Source: Azospirillum sp. 412522 (lineage in GTDB: Bacteria; Pseudomonadota; Alphaproteobacteria; Azospirillales; Azospirillaceae). Taken from it: a stretch of 64,000 bases of DNA. Both the position numbers and the translations under genes were made by a program. The stretch is from the NCBI RefSeq assembly GCF_019805165.1, contig NZ_RWIJ01000019.1, positions 1 to 64,000 of the forward strand. Direction: 5' to 3'. A model generated the notes under the pieces. It was given only the letters and a program-made list of their open reading frames with translations, did not search any database and was not told where the DNA came from. Shown piece by piece: positions 1-9,448 of the stretch. The stretch's first letter is position 1, and each line of letters starts with the position of its first letter.

Positions 1-88
1 ATCCCCATCAGGAAACCAGCACCCCAAGGCCGCAACGGCTACCAACTGCCGCCGCCTGCGCATCCCTTCTCACAACACGGTATAAACT

Positions 89-144
89 TGTCAAAGAGCC
101 CGCCCGATGCAGAAACCGCTGCTCCGCCGAACCTTTGCGGTTCG
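89..144 (-). promoter_or_regulatory. rRNA leader antitermination elements (boxB hairpin and boxA)
   Basis: Reading leftward on the minus strand, a perfect hairpin CGAACC-GCAAA-GGTTCG (144-128) is followed by GCTCTTTGACA (99-89). The second element matches the boxA consensus TGCTCTTTAACA. After it comes GAAGGGATGCG and a GGCGGCGG-type run, which resembles the region just before 16S rRNA in alphaproteobacteria. Such boxB/boxA pairs load Nus factors on rRNA transcripts. The sequence match is direct. The assignment to an rRNA operon beyond the left edge is inferred. Confidence 0.6.
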
Positions 145-233
145 ACTGTCAAGCGCCGGTTTGTCGGGCTTCCCGTTCGCGTGTCGGTCGCTGCCGTGTC
201 GGCGGCGCCGGCGTCGTTCGCGTCGGGAGGCGC

Positions 234-263
234 TTTATAGGCGACCCCTCCCGAACCGCGCAA
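234..263 (-). promoter_or_regulatory. Putative rRNA operon promoter, reading leftward
   Basis: On the minus strand there is a -35-like TTGCGC (263-258), an 18-base spacer and a -10 TATAAA (239-234). A GC-rich discriminator GCGCCTCCC follows, as is typical of stringently controlled rRNA promoters in alphaproteobacteria. Downstream on the same strand lie boxB- and boxA-like elements, and no protein gene fits between here and the window edge. The rRNA call is inferred because the 16S gene itself would lie outside the window. Confidence 0.55.
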
Positions 264-305
264 GAACTTTTTTCACTCCAAGGACGAATTTCTGACGAGC
301 CTCTG

Positions 306-1826
306 TCAGAAGGCTGCCGACGGGATCTCGTCGTCATGCCAGGTGCGGCCGTCGCGCTCGATCAGGGCGATGGATTGCGACGGCCCCCAGGTGCCGGCGA
401 TGTAGGGCTTCGGCATCTCGTGCCGTGCCATCCAGCCATCGATGATCGGCTCAGCCCACTGCCATGCCGCCTCGACCTCGTCACGGCGCATGAACAGGGT
501 GGAGTTTCCGCGCACAACGTCCATCAGCAGCCGTTCGTAGGCATCCGGGAACCGGCCGCCGAAGGTCTGGGCGAAGCTGAGGTTGAGAGCGGCCGGCCGC
601 AGGCGCATGCCACCCGGCCCCGGCTCCTTGGTCATCAGATGCAGCCGGATGCTTTCGTCGGGCTGGAGCCGGACGATCAGGCGGTTTGCCTGCAACTCGC
701 CCGCCCCTTGCGGGAAGATCGAATGGCGGATCGGCCGGAATTGGATGACGATCTCCGACATCTTGGCCGGCAGCCGTTTGCCGCTGCGCAGGTAGAAGGG
801 CACGCCGGCCCAGCGCCAGTTGTCGATCTCCAGCTTCAGCGCGACGAAGGTCTCGGTCCCGCTGCCGGGTGGAATGCCGGGTTCGTCGAGATAGCCGGGC
901 ACCGCGCCACCGGCGACCGCGCCGGCACGGTACTGGCCGCGGACGGTGCAGCCGCCGACCTCGTCCGCCCCGATGGCTTTGAGCGAGCGCAGGACCTTCA
1001 ACTTCTCGTCGCGCACAGATTCCTGGGCGAGCGAGATCGGACACTCCATGCCGACCAGGCAAACGAGTTGCAGCAGGTGGTTCTGCACCATGTCGCGCAG
1101 GGCGCCGGACTGGTCGTAGTAACCGCCGCGCTCCTCGACGCCGACCGTCTCGGCGACGGTGATCTGCACATGGTCGATATGGTCGGCGTTCCAAAGCGGC
1201 TCGAACAGGGAGTTGCCGAAACGCAGAGCCAGCAGGTTCTGCACCGTCTCCTTCCCGAGGTAATGGTCGATGCGGTAGATCTGCGGTTCGGTAAAGACGG
1301 CGCCGACCCGGTCGTTGATGTCCTGTGCCGAGGCAAGGTCGCGGCCGATCGGCTTTTCCAGCACGACGCGCGATTCCGCCGTGGCGAGTCCGAAGGCGCG
1401 GAGCTGGTCGCTGACCGGGCCGAACAGGCTGGGAGACGTCGCGAGATAGAAGATGCGGACAGCGTCGCTGCTCCGCGCCGGCGGGTTGTTCAGACGGCCG
1501 GCCAGTTCGTCCCAGCCATTGTCGGAGGTGGCATCGACCGGAACATAATCCAGCCGCTCCAGGAAGCGGGCGACCACGGCAGTGTCGCGTTCGTCCGCGG
1601 GAACGTGCTCGCGGATCGCCTCCTCCGCCTTGGCGCGGTAATCGGACGGGGCGAGCGGGCTGCGCGAGACGCCGATGATGCGGCTGCCGTCGGCAACCTG
1701 CCCCGCCTTGTCGCGCAGATAGAGCGCCGGCAGCAGTTTGCGCAGCGCCAGATCACCGGTGCCGCCAAACACCGTATAGTCGAAGGGAGGCAGTGCGGGG
1801 GCTGCACCAGTGGAGCGTGGGGACAT
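306..1826 (-). CDS. zwf: Glucose-6-phosphate 1-dehydrogenase
   Basis: This enzyme oxidises glucose-6-phosphate to 6-phosphogluconolactone with NAD(P)+, the entry step of the Entner-Doudoroff route. The protein is 506 residues, a normal length. The N-terminal nucleotide-binding motif FGGTGDLALRKL and the substrate/active-site motif RIDHYLGKE are both clear. I chose the ATG at 1826 because GAGAGG lies eight bases upstream and the protein then starts just before the Rossmann strand; a longer in-frame start at 1904 adds an unlikely leader. It lies downstream of edd on the same strand, 135 bases away across a strong stem-loop. No pgl or eda is in the window. The 3' end abuts the putative rRNA promoter. 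Confidence 0.97.
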   Translation of the reverse strand: MSPRSTGAAPALPPFDYTVFGGTGDLALRKLLPALYLRDKAGQVADGSRIIGVSRSPLAPSDYRAKAEEAIREHVPADERDTAVVARFLERLDYVPVDATSDNGWDELAGRLNNPPARSSDAVRIFYLATSPSLFGPVSDQLRAFGLATAESRVVLEKPIGRDLASAQDINDRVGAVFTEPQIYRIDHYLGKETVQNLLALRFGNSLFEPLWNADHIDHVQITVAETVGVEERGGYYDQSGALRDMVQNHLLQLVCLVGMECPISLAQESVRDEKLKVLRSLKAIGADEVGGCTVRGQYRAGAVAGGAVPGYLDEPGIPPGSGTETFVALKLEIDNWRWAGVPFYLRSGKRLPAKMSEIVIQFRPIRHSIFPQGAGELQANRLIVRLQPDESIRLHLMTKEPGPGGMRLRPAALNLSFAQTFGGRFPDAYERLLMDVVRGNSTLFMRRDEVEAAWQWAEPIIDGWMARHEMPKPYIAGTWGPSQSIALIERDGRTWHDDEIPSAAF

Positions 1827-1909
1827 CTTCGGACCTCTCGACGTCGATGGCACGGTGGCTTGGGCAGCCCGTGCGTCATGGTGCCATAGGGATGGGCCGG
1901 TCACAATGC

Positions 1910-1935
1910 GGGCCGGCGTGGCCCTGCGCCGGCCC
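1910..1935 (-). other. Stem-loop between edd and zwf
   Basis: A perfect 9-bp inverted repeat (GGGCCGGCG / CGCCGGCCC) with an 8-base loop sits in the edd-zwf gap. No U-tract follows on the minus strand, so it looks more like an mRNA processing or attenuation hairpin than a classical terminator. It could set different edd and zwf mRNA levels; that role is inferred. Confidence 0.5.
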
Positions 1936-1961
1936 GGTTTCCAGGATTTGCTTCCGCCGGC

Positions 1962-3800
<1,839 letters not shown>

Positions 3801-3870
3801 GATCGCGTCTCGACCGTTTGTGGGAGGCGATGATTTCCAAAACGGACCATACGCCGGAGAGGATGGGCTG

Positions 3871-3939
3871 TGAAGAAATTTTTTTTCATAAAGAGGCCGA
3901 TCCCGTTGGATCTCTCGCCATCCACGGCGAATTTCTTCA
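3871..3939. promoter_or_regulatory. Candidate HexR operator region (edd/hexR divergent promoter)
   Basis: The 234-base gap between edd and hexR holds the pseudopalindrome TGAAGAAATTTTTTTTCA (3871-3888) and, 42 bases further, AATTTCTTCA (3930-3939), an exact inverted copy of its left arm TGAAGAAATT. RpiR/HexR regulators bind short AT-rich palindromes in this position and release them on binding 2-keto-3-deoxy-6-phosphogluconate. The repeats are seen directly; HexR binding is inferred from the gene arrangement. Confidence 0.5.
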
Positions 3940-4034
3940 TAGTGACGGAGGCTCCCTCCGCAATGTCCGTCCAATGCTCTTCGCCTGTCCGGTTTCCCAA
4001 CGGGCCGGCTTCTCCAGGGAAGTAACTTTACGCC

Positions 4035-4952
4035 ATGGCATCCCCGGTCAACAGCGCAGCCCTTCCCCCTACACCATTGGATATATTGGAAGGGATCCGT
4101 CGCCTGCGCGGCGGGCTGAAGCGGTCGGAAGGGCGGATCGCCGATCTGGTGCTGGCCGACCCGCGTCGGGTGCTGGACCTGAACGTCACTTCGCTGGCGC
4201 AGGCCGCCGAGGTGAGCGAGGCGACGGTCGTGCGATTCTGCCGCAGCGTCGGCTGCGCAGGCTTTCCCGACTTCAAGCTGCGCCTCGCCGAATCCCAAGC
4301 GCGCGATGCGATGCGTGACGAGGTTCGCGGCGGCACACCCTATGTCAGCCAGGATGTGGCACCGGACGACGATGTCGGCACGCTCGCGCGAAAAATTTTT
4401 TCATCGAGCGCCGCCGCATTGACCGCTGCCTCCTCCACCCTGGACGGGCGGGCACTGGAGCGGGCCATCGCCCTGCTGGCGGACGCGCCACGGGTGCTGT
4501 GCGTCGGCACCGGCGGGTCGAGCGCGCTGGCCCAGGACGCAGCCCACAAGCTGCTGCGCTTCGGCGCCGACGCGCAGCCCTGCGCCGATCCGGTGCTGGC
4601 GCGCATGCTGCTGGTCAACATGGCGGCCGGCGGGGTGCTGCTGGCCTTGTCCAACACCGGGCGCAGCGGGGCGATCAACGAGCTGGCAGCGGCGGCACGG
4701 GCGCAGGGCACGGCGGTGGTGGCGATCACCGCGCCACGATCGCCGCTAGCCGCGATGGCGAGCGTGGTCATCGCCAGCCAGCCGGTGGAGGACACCGAGA
4801 TGTATACGCCGATGGCCTCGCGGCTGGTGCACCTGACGCTGATCGACGTGCTTTCGACCGGCGTGGCGTTGCGGCTGGGCGATCCGGCGGTGCGGCAACT
4901 GGCCAGGGTGAAATCGGCGATCAATGCCGGGCGACTGCCGCCGCTCAGCTGA
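4035..4952 (+). CDS. hexR: HexR-type RpiR-family transcriptional regulator
   Basis: A 305-residue RpiR-family regulator. Residues ~15-90 form an N-terminal helix-turn-helix (SLAQAAEVSEATVVRFCRSV). The C-terminal SIS sugar-phosphate-binding domain (~130-270) contains GTGGSSALAQDAAHKL and LALSNTGRSGAI. It is divergent from edd, the classic position of HexR, which senses 2-keto-3-deoxy-6-phosphogluconate to control edd, zwf and related genes. The ATG at 4035 is the only good start before the HTH. The SIS domain could bind a different sugar phosphate; the neighbourhood is the main reason for the HexR name. Confidence 0.85.
   Translation: MASPVNSAALPPTPLDILEGIRRLRGGLKRSEGRIADLVLADPRRVLDLNVTSLAQAAEVSEATVVRFCRSVGCAGFPDFKLRLAESQARDAMRDEVRGGTPYVSQDVAPDDDVGTLARKIFSSSAAALTAASSTLDGRALERAIALLADAPRVLCVGTGGSSALAQDAAHKLLRFGADAQPCADPVLARMLLVNMAAGGVLLALSNTGRSGAINELAAAARAQGTAVVAITAPRSPLAAMASVVIASQPVEDTEMYTPMASRLVHLTLIDVLSTGVALRLGDPAVRQLARVKSAINAGRLPPLS
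4390..4403. promoter_or_regulatory. HexR-like palindrome inside hexR
   Basis: Within the hexR coding sequence lies GAAAAATTTTTTCA, a near-perfect AT palindrome whose reverse complement is TGAAAAAATTTTTC. It closely resembles the pseudopalindrome in the edd-hexR gap. It stands out from the surrounding GC-rich coding DNA. An internal autoregulatory operator is possible but unproven. Confidence 0.35.
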
Positions 4953-5202
4953 GCCGCTCAACAGACGGGCCGGCGCCTCGCCACTTGCCGCTTGCGTCAT
5001 GCGACCATCGGCCAAGACGGCGCCGCGTAACCGTGGCCGCAGCGGCGGGCCTTGTACCATCGTCGAATAATTACGCAGACGAACGATTGCTATTCTCCAC
5101 CGCAATCCGGTTCCGCAACCGTCCTGCGTGCCCGCAAAAGCGGAGCCCTCGGCACGGAGGCAGGCGGGGGCTGAAAGACGGATGCAGGAAGAGGACGCAC
5201 CG

Positions 5203-5664
5203 ATGACGCAGAGGCCCACCATGCCGTCGATCCGCCACCACCGCCTTACCGTGCCGCGAGCCATGATCCTGATCGGGCTGTCGGCAGCGGCGCTGAGCGG
5301 CCCGGCATTCGCCCACGGCGACGTCGTCCCGCAGCCGGTCGACACCGCGGGGCTGGAAAAGCTGGGCGACACCTGGCGGGACAGCAACCCCTTCCGCGGC
5401 AACCCGCGCGCCATCGAGATCGGCGCATCGGCCTTCAACCAGAACTGCGCCCGCTGCCACGGGCTGGGTGCGGTGTCCGGCGGCATCGCCCCCGACCTGC
5501 GCTACCTGGAAAAGGGCGACGCCGGCGACGAGTGGTTCAAGGAGCGCGTCACCAACGGCTCGATCCGCAACGGCGTGACCTACATGCCGAAATTCGGCGA
5601 CGCCCTGGGGCAGGAGGCGCTGTGGTCGATCCGCTCCTGGCTGGAAACCGTGCACGAGGACTGA
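5203..5664 (+). CDS. pedF: Cytochrome c-550 (PedF-type)
   Basis: A 153-residue periplasmic monoheme c-type cytochrome with a Sec signal (MILIGLSAAALSGPAFA then AHGDVVPQPVD) and one heme site CARCH. A distal Met ligand probably lies in the YMPKFG segment. PedF/ExaB-like cytochromes take electrons from PQQ-dependent alcohol dehydrogenases, which fits the pqq operon 2 kb downstream. The ATG at 5203 has AGGAAGAGG upstream; in-frame ATGs at 5128 and 5182 lack this. No quinoprotein dehydrogenase gene lies in the window, so its partner must be elsewhere. Confidence 0.88.
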   Translation: MTQRPTMPSIRHHRLTVPRAMILIGLSAAALSGPAFAHGDVVPQPVDTAGLEKLGDTWRDSNPFRGNPRAIEIGASAFNQNCARCHGLGAVSGGIAPDLRYLEKGDAGDEWFKERVTNGSIRNGVTYMPKFGDALGQEALWSIRSWLETVHED

Positions 5665-5845
5665 CGGCGCCCGCCGCTCCAAGAGAGTACTCCGGATGGC
5701 GGTGCGACATGTTCGCGCACAAAACAATTGGCGTCATTCGCGTTGTTGCACCTCCCCATTTCGGTCTGACACAATGGAGATGGGAATTTTTCCCGAACCC
5801 CGTTCCATCCGCCCTCATTTGCCGCTGTGCAGGGAACCGCAGGCC

Positions 5846-6496
5846 ATGACCCGGATCCTGATTGCCGATGATCACCCGATGGTGCGCGACGCGTTGCGCA
5901 GCGCGGTGCTCTACTCCTGCCAAGCCACCGACGTGATGGAGGCGGATCGGCTCGACAGCGTCATGCAGGCGCTGGAGGAAAGGGGCGACCTCGACCTCGT
6001 GCTGCTGGACGTCAACATGCCCGGCATGAACGGGCTCGGCGGACTGCGCATGCTGCGCCAGCGCTTCCCGGCGACGCCGGTCGTCGTCGTCTCCGCCCAT
6101 GAGGAACGCCGGTGGGTGCGCGAGGCAATGGAGAGCGGGGCCGCCGGCTTCATTCCCAAATCGACCCCGCGCGACGCCATCGCCGCGGCTCTGCGTCAGG
6201 TTCTCAACGGCGAGCTTTATGTTCCGCCCCAGTCCGGGGAGGAGGCTACGGCCGACGACGCCGAAGATGCCGAGACCATGGAGATTGCGCGCCGCATCGC
6301 CACGCTGACGGCGCAGCAGCTGCGGGTTCTCGAGTTGCTGGGCACCGGCAAGCTGAACAAGGAGATCGCCTTCGACCTCAGCATCACCGAGACGACGGTC
6401 AAGGCCCATGTCTCCGCGATCCTGCAGAAGCTGAAGGTCTACAGCCGAACCCAGGCGGTGGTGATCGCCAACCGCGTGTTGGCCGACCGGCGGTGA
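5846..6496 (+). CDS. LuxR/NarL-family response regulator of the PQQ block
   Basis: A 216-residue two-component response regulator. The receiver domain (~1-120) has acidic residues D8/D9 and the phosphoacceptor D55 in LLDVNMPGMNG. The C-terminal LuxR-type HTH (~145-210) contains LTAQQLRVLELLGTGKLNKEI. The ATG at 5846 begins the canonical MTRILIADDHPMVRDAL receiver start; the upstream extension to 5696 is unlikely. Its place between pedF and the CXXCW gene suggests an ExaE/AgmR/ErbR-like regulator of PQQ-dependent alcohol oxidation. No cognate kinase is adjacent. Confidence 0.88.
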   Translation: MTRILIADDHPMVRDALRSAVLYSCQATDVMEADRLDSVMQALEERGDLDLVLLDVNMPGMNGLGGLRMLRQRFPATPVVVVSAHEERRWVREAMESGAAGFIPKSTPRDAIAAALRQVLNGELYVPPQSGEEATADDAEDAETMEIARRIATLTAQQLRVLELLGTGKLNKEIAFDLSITETTVKAHVSAILQKLKVYSRTQAVVIANRVLADRR

Positions 6497-6503
6497 GGAG
6501 CCC

Positions 6504-7097
6504 GTGCGGCTGGTGACATTCCGGGGTGCATCGGGGAGGGGGCGCCATTTCCCGAAACTGACCACTCTCCTTCTCCTCGCCCTCACCACTCCGGCCTTCG
6601 CCTCCGGCGTGCCGCAGCCGGAGGGCTATCGCCTGTCCGACTACCGGTCCCCCACGCCGGACGGCGTCGCCGGGGCCAACACGGTCGATACGCCGGGCGT
6701 GCAGTCCCTGCTGTCGCAAGCCCACCCGATCCCGATCTTCGTCCAGCGCCTGGAGCGCAGCACCCTGCCCGGCGGCCCCTGGCTGCAATCGAAACCCTAC
6801 CGGCAGATCCCCGGCAGCGTCTGGCTGCCCAATGTCGGGATGGGGGCGCCCGACACCGTGACGCTGGGCTGGTTCGAATCCCAGTTGAACCGGCTGACCG
6901 GCGGCGACAGGACCCGCGATCTTCTGTTCTACTGCCTGTCCGATTGCTGGCTGTCATGGAACGCGGCCAAGCGGGCGGTGTTGCTTGGCTATGCCCGGGT
7001 CCATTGGTACCCGACGGGCATCGACGGCTGGATGGAGGCCGGTCTGCCGACGGAGGAGGCACATCCGCTGCCGCCTCCCGCCGCGCCAGCGCCCTGA
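6504..7097 (+). CDS. PQQ-dependent catabolism-associated CXXCW motif protein
   Basis: A 197-residue exported protein with an N-terminal signal (TLLLLALTTPAFA). It carries the diagnostic CLSDCW motif followed by SWNAAKRAV in a rhodanese-like fold. The family was defined by co-occurrence with PQQ-dependent catabolism genes; the biochemical role is unknown, although the CxxC hints at redox or persulfide chemistry in the periplasm. The start is GTG at 6504 directly after GGTGAGGAG, with a close alternative GTG at 6513. It follows the response regulator by seven bases and is probably cotranscribed. Confidence 0.85.
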   Translation: MRLVTFRGASGRGRHFPKLTTLLLLALTTPAFASGVPQPEGYRLSDYRSPTPDGVAGANTVDTPGVQSLLSQAHPIPIFVQRLERSTLPGGPWLQSKPYRQIPGSVWLPNVGMGAPDTVTLGWFESQLNRLTGGDRTRDLLFYCLSDCWLSWNAAKRAVLLGYARVHWYPTGIDGWMEAGLPTEEAHPLPPPAAPAP

Positions 7098-7148
7098 CAT
7101 CGGGGGGCCGGCGTCGAAAGAGGTGCCGGATTACACCATGGTAGCATG

Positions 7149-7170
7149 GCGGTCCGCCGCCCCGGACCGC
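7149..7170 (+). terminator. Stem-loop upstream of pqqA
   Basis: A perfect 8-bp stem GCGGTCCG/CGGACCGC with a 6-base loop lies between the CXXCW gene and pqqA. The following sequence TACTCTTCATCTT is only weakly T-rich. It may end the upstream transcript, with pqqA starting from its own promoter, or it may be an RNA processing site. Confidence 0.35.
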
Positions 7171-7230
7171 TACTCTTCATCTTGCCAACCATCATGGCCC
7201 ACAACAGTCAGCAAGCAGGAGTATCACGCG

Positions 7231-7311
7231 ATGAAGACCTGGCGCAAACCGAAGACCACCGAGATCGCCGTCGGCACCGAGATCAACGCCTACGCCTGCG
7301 CCGGCCTGTAA
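7231..7311 (+). CDS. pqqA: PQQ precursor peptide PqqA
   Basis: A 26-residue peptide, the ribosomal substrate for PQQ. It contains the invariant EINAY segment: Glu17 and Tyr21 supply the PQQ backbone after cross-linking by PqqE. AGGAG lies nine bases upstream of the ATG. It is followed by a strong stem-loop and then pqqB, the usual arrangement. The length is normal for PqqA (23-29 residues). Confidence 0.95.
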   Translation: MKTWRKPKTTEIAVGTEINAYACAGL

Positions 7312-7326
7312 ACCGGACGAAGGGGA

Positions 7327-7361
7327 GCCGGGGAAGCAAGGCGTGACATCCTTTCCCCGGC
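7327..7361 (+). other. pqqA-pqqB intergenic stem-loop
   Basis: A 9-bp inverted repeat GCCGGGGAA/TTCCCCGGC encloses a loop that holds a short inner AGG/CCT pairing. In other PQQ producers pqqA is much more abundant than the rest of the operon transcript, and a stem-loop here is a likely cause through partial termination or 3' stabilisation. The hairpin is seen; its effect is inferred. Confidence 0.6.
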
Positions 7362-7409
7362 CTTTCCCATTCGCCAGTCTCGTCAAAGATCGCGTCCAAG
7401 ACGGTGGCC

Positions 7410-8342
7410 ATGAAGATTCTCGTACTCGGTTCGGCGGCCGGCGGGGGTTACCCGCAATGGAACTGCGCCTGCGAGGGATGCCGCCGTGCCCGTTCCGGCG
7501 ACCCGGCGGCGAAGCCGCGCACCCAGTCGTCGCTGGCGGTGACCGCCGACGGCGAACGCTGGCTGCTGTTGAACGCCTCGCCCGACCTTGGCGCTCAGCT
7601 GCTCGCCAGCCCGCAGCTTCACCCGCAGGGCAGCCTGCGCGGCAACCCGATCGGCGCGGCGCTGTTGACCAATGCCGACATCGACCATGTCGCCGGCCTG
7701 CTGACCCTGCGCGAATCCCATCCCTTCGCCGTCTACGCCACACCGCGCGTTCATGGCGTGCTGGCCGCAAACAGCGTCTTCAACGTCCTCAACCCGGACT
7801 TGGTCGCCCGCCGACCGATGGCGCTGGGCCAGCCCTTCCAGCCCGCCGGGGCTGACGGCCGCCCGCTGGGGCTGGAGGTCGAGGCGTTTGCGGTACCGGG
7901 CAAGGTGGCGCTCTATCTGGAGGACGCATCGGCGGGCCCCGGCTTCGGCTCCGTCGCCGAGGATACGGTGGCTCTGCGCATCCGCCCGGCGGATGGCTCC
8001 GGCGACGGCTTCTTCTACATCCCCGGCTGCGCCGGCATGCCCGGCTGGCTGGCCGACCGGCTGCACGGCGCGCCGCTGGTGCTGTTCGACGGCACCACCT
8101 GGACCGACGACGAGATGATCCGCAGCGGCACCGGCATCAAGACCGCGGCGCGGATGGGCCATATGCCGATGTCGGGGCCGACGGGCAGCATGGCCGCCTT
8201 CGCGCCGCTGAACGTCGCCCGCAAGGTCTACATCCATATCAACAACACCAACCCCGCCCTGCTGGAGGATTCGCCCCAACGGGCGGAGGCCGAGGCGGCC
8301 GGCTGGCGCATCGCCCATGACGGGCTGGAGCTGACCCTATGA
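7410..8342 (+). CDS. pqqB: PQQ biosynthesis protein PqqB
   Basis: A 310-residue metallo-beta-lactamase-fold protein that begins MKILVLGSAAGGGYPQWNC, nearly invariant in PqqB. A CACEGC Zn-knuckle-like segment follows, and NADIDHVAGLL replaces the usual HxHxDH site. It is implicated as the hydroxylase acting on the cross-linked Glu-Tyr intermediate. I chose the ATG at 7410; a GTG two codons upstream is also possible. The stop overlaps the pqqC start by four bases (ATGA). Confidence 0.96.
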   Translation: MKILVLGSAAGGGYPQWNCACEGCRRARSGDPAAKPRTQSSLAVTADGERWLLLNASPDLGAQLLASPQLHPQGSLRGNPIGAALLTNADIDHVAGLLTLRESHPFAVYATPRVHGVLAANSVFNVLNPDLVARRPMALGQPFQPAGADGRPLGLEVEAFAVPGKVALYLEDASAGPGFGSVAEDTVALRIRPADGSGDGFFYIPGCAGMPGWLADRLHGAPLVLFDGTTWTDDEMIRSGTGIKTAARMGHMPMSGPTGSMAAFAPLNVARKVYIHINNTNPALLEDSPQRAEAEAAGWRIAHDGLELTL

Positions 8343-9115
8343 CTGAGCCGATGTCCCGCGAGGAGTTCCGCGCCGCCCTCTACGCCATCGGCGAGCGGCA
8401 GTATCACGACCTCCACCCGTTCCATCAGCTTCTGCACGGCGGCAAGCTCCGGAAGGGGCAGATCCAGGCCTGGGCGCTGAACCGCTTCTATTATCAGGTG
8501 TCGATCCCCCGCAAGGATCTGACCATCATGTCGCGGATGGACGACCCGGCGCTGCGCCGCGCCTGGTTGCAGCGGGTGCTGGACCATGACGGGCTGACCC
8601 AGGCCGGCGAGCCGGACGAGACCAAGGTCGGCGGCATCGAACGCTGGCTGCGGCTGACCGACGGGCTCGGGCTGGACCGCGATTACGTGAAGTCGCTGGA
8701 GGGCATCCTGCCCGCCACCCGCTTCGCGGTGGACGCCTACGTCAACTTCGTCCGCGACCATTCGCTGCTGGAGGCGGTGGCATCCTCGCTGACCGAGCTG
8801 TTCGCGCCGTCGATCCACCGCGAGCGCATCGCCGGTTTCGAGCAGAACTACGCCTTCGCCAACGACAGCACGCTGTCCTACTTCCGCAAGCGCCTGGACG
8901 AGGCGCCGCGCGACGTGGAGTTCGGCCTCGACTATGTGCTGACCAACGCCCACACGGCGGACCAGCAGCGGCAATGCCTGCGCGCCCTGCGCTTCAAGAC
9001 GGAACTGCTGTGGGCGCAGCTCGACGCCCTGCACCATGCCTATGTCACGCCCAACCTGATCCCGCCCGGCGCCTTCGTGCCGGAGGACATGGAACCGACA
9101 CGGTACAGCCGGTGA
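8339..9115 (+). CDS. pqqC: Pyrroloquinoline-quinone synthase PqqC
   Basis: A cofactor-free oxidase that performs the last step of PQQ synthesis, ring closure and eight-electron oxidation of AHQQ. The 258-residue all-helical protein has the family segments YHDLHPFHQLLHGGKL, WALNRFYYQVSIPRKD and RDHSLLEAVASSLTELFAP. The start overlaps the pqqB stop, and the stop overlaps the pqqD start (GTGA), so translation is coupled. Confidence 0.97.
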   Translation: MTEPMSREEFRAALYAIGERQYHDLHPFHQLLHGGKLRKGQIQAWALNRFYYQVSIPRKDLTIMSRMDDPALRRAWLQRVLDHDGLTQAGEPDETKVGGIERWLRLTDGLGLDRDYVKSLEGILPATRFAVDAYVNFVRDHSLLEAVASSLTELFAPSIHRERIAGFEQNYAFANDSTLSYFRKRLDEAPRDVEFGLDYVLTNAHTADQQRQCLRALRFKTELLWAQLDALHHAYVTPNLIPPGAFVPEDMEPTRYSR

Positions 9116-9408
9116 ACGCCGTCGCCCCCCACGTCGCAGAGACCGACCGGCTGCGGCTGGCCCCCGGCGTCATGCTGCGCAACGACCGCCGCCGCGACCA
9201 ATGGATGCTGATGGGGCCGGAACGGCTTCTAGTGCTCGACGAGATGGCGCTGGCGGTGGTGCGCGCCTGCGTCGGGCCGGACGCCGCCGACGTGGCGGCC
9301 GGCATCGACCGGCTGACGGTGGAGTATGATGCCCCGCGCACGGAGGTCGCCGCCGACGTGCTGGAGATGCTGACCGACCTGCGCAACAAGGGCTACGTCG
9401 TCACATGA
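9112..9408 (+). CDS. pqqD: PQQ peptide chaperone PqqD
   Basis: A 98-residue RiPP recognition element protein that binds PqqA and presents it to PqqE. The conserved RLAPGVMLRNDRRRDQWMLMGPE opening strands and a closing LRNKGYV are present (quoted in part; residues ~14-36 and ~92-98). It starts at a GTG that overlaps the pqqC stop. Family length is ~90-100 residues. A longer upstream extension of the frame lies within pqqC and is not coding. Confidence 0.93.
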   Translation: MNAVAPHVAETDRLRLAPGVMLRNDRRRDQWMLMGPERLLVLDEMALAVVRACVGPDAADVAAGIDRLTVEYDAPRTEVAADVLEMLTDLRNKGYVVT

Positions 9409-9448
9409 AGTGCATCCCCAGGAGGCGCGTCCCCAGGAGGAACGTTCA

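Noticed and set aside
135..1889. Long plus-strand open frames opposite zwf, and similar ones opposite edd, pqiAB and purT
   Set aside because: They are antisense to well-recognised enzymes and have shadow-type composition. High GC makes stop codons rare on the opposite strand.
5782..5794. GGGAA-TTT-TTCCC palindrome before the response regulator
   Set aside because: Noted as a possible operator, but five-base arms are too short to support a claim.
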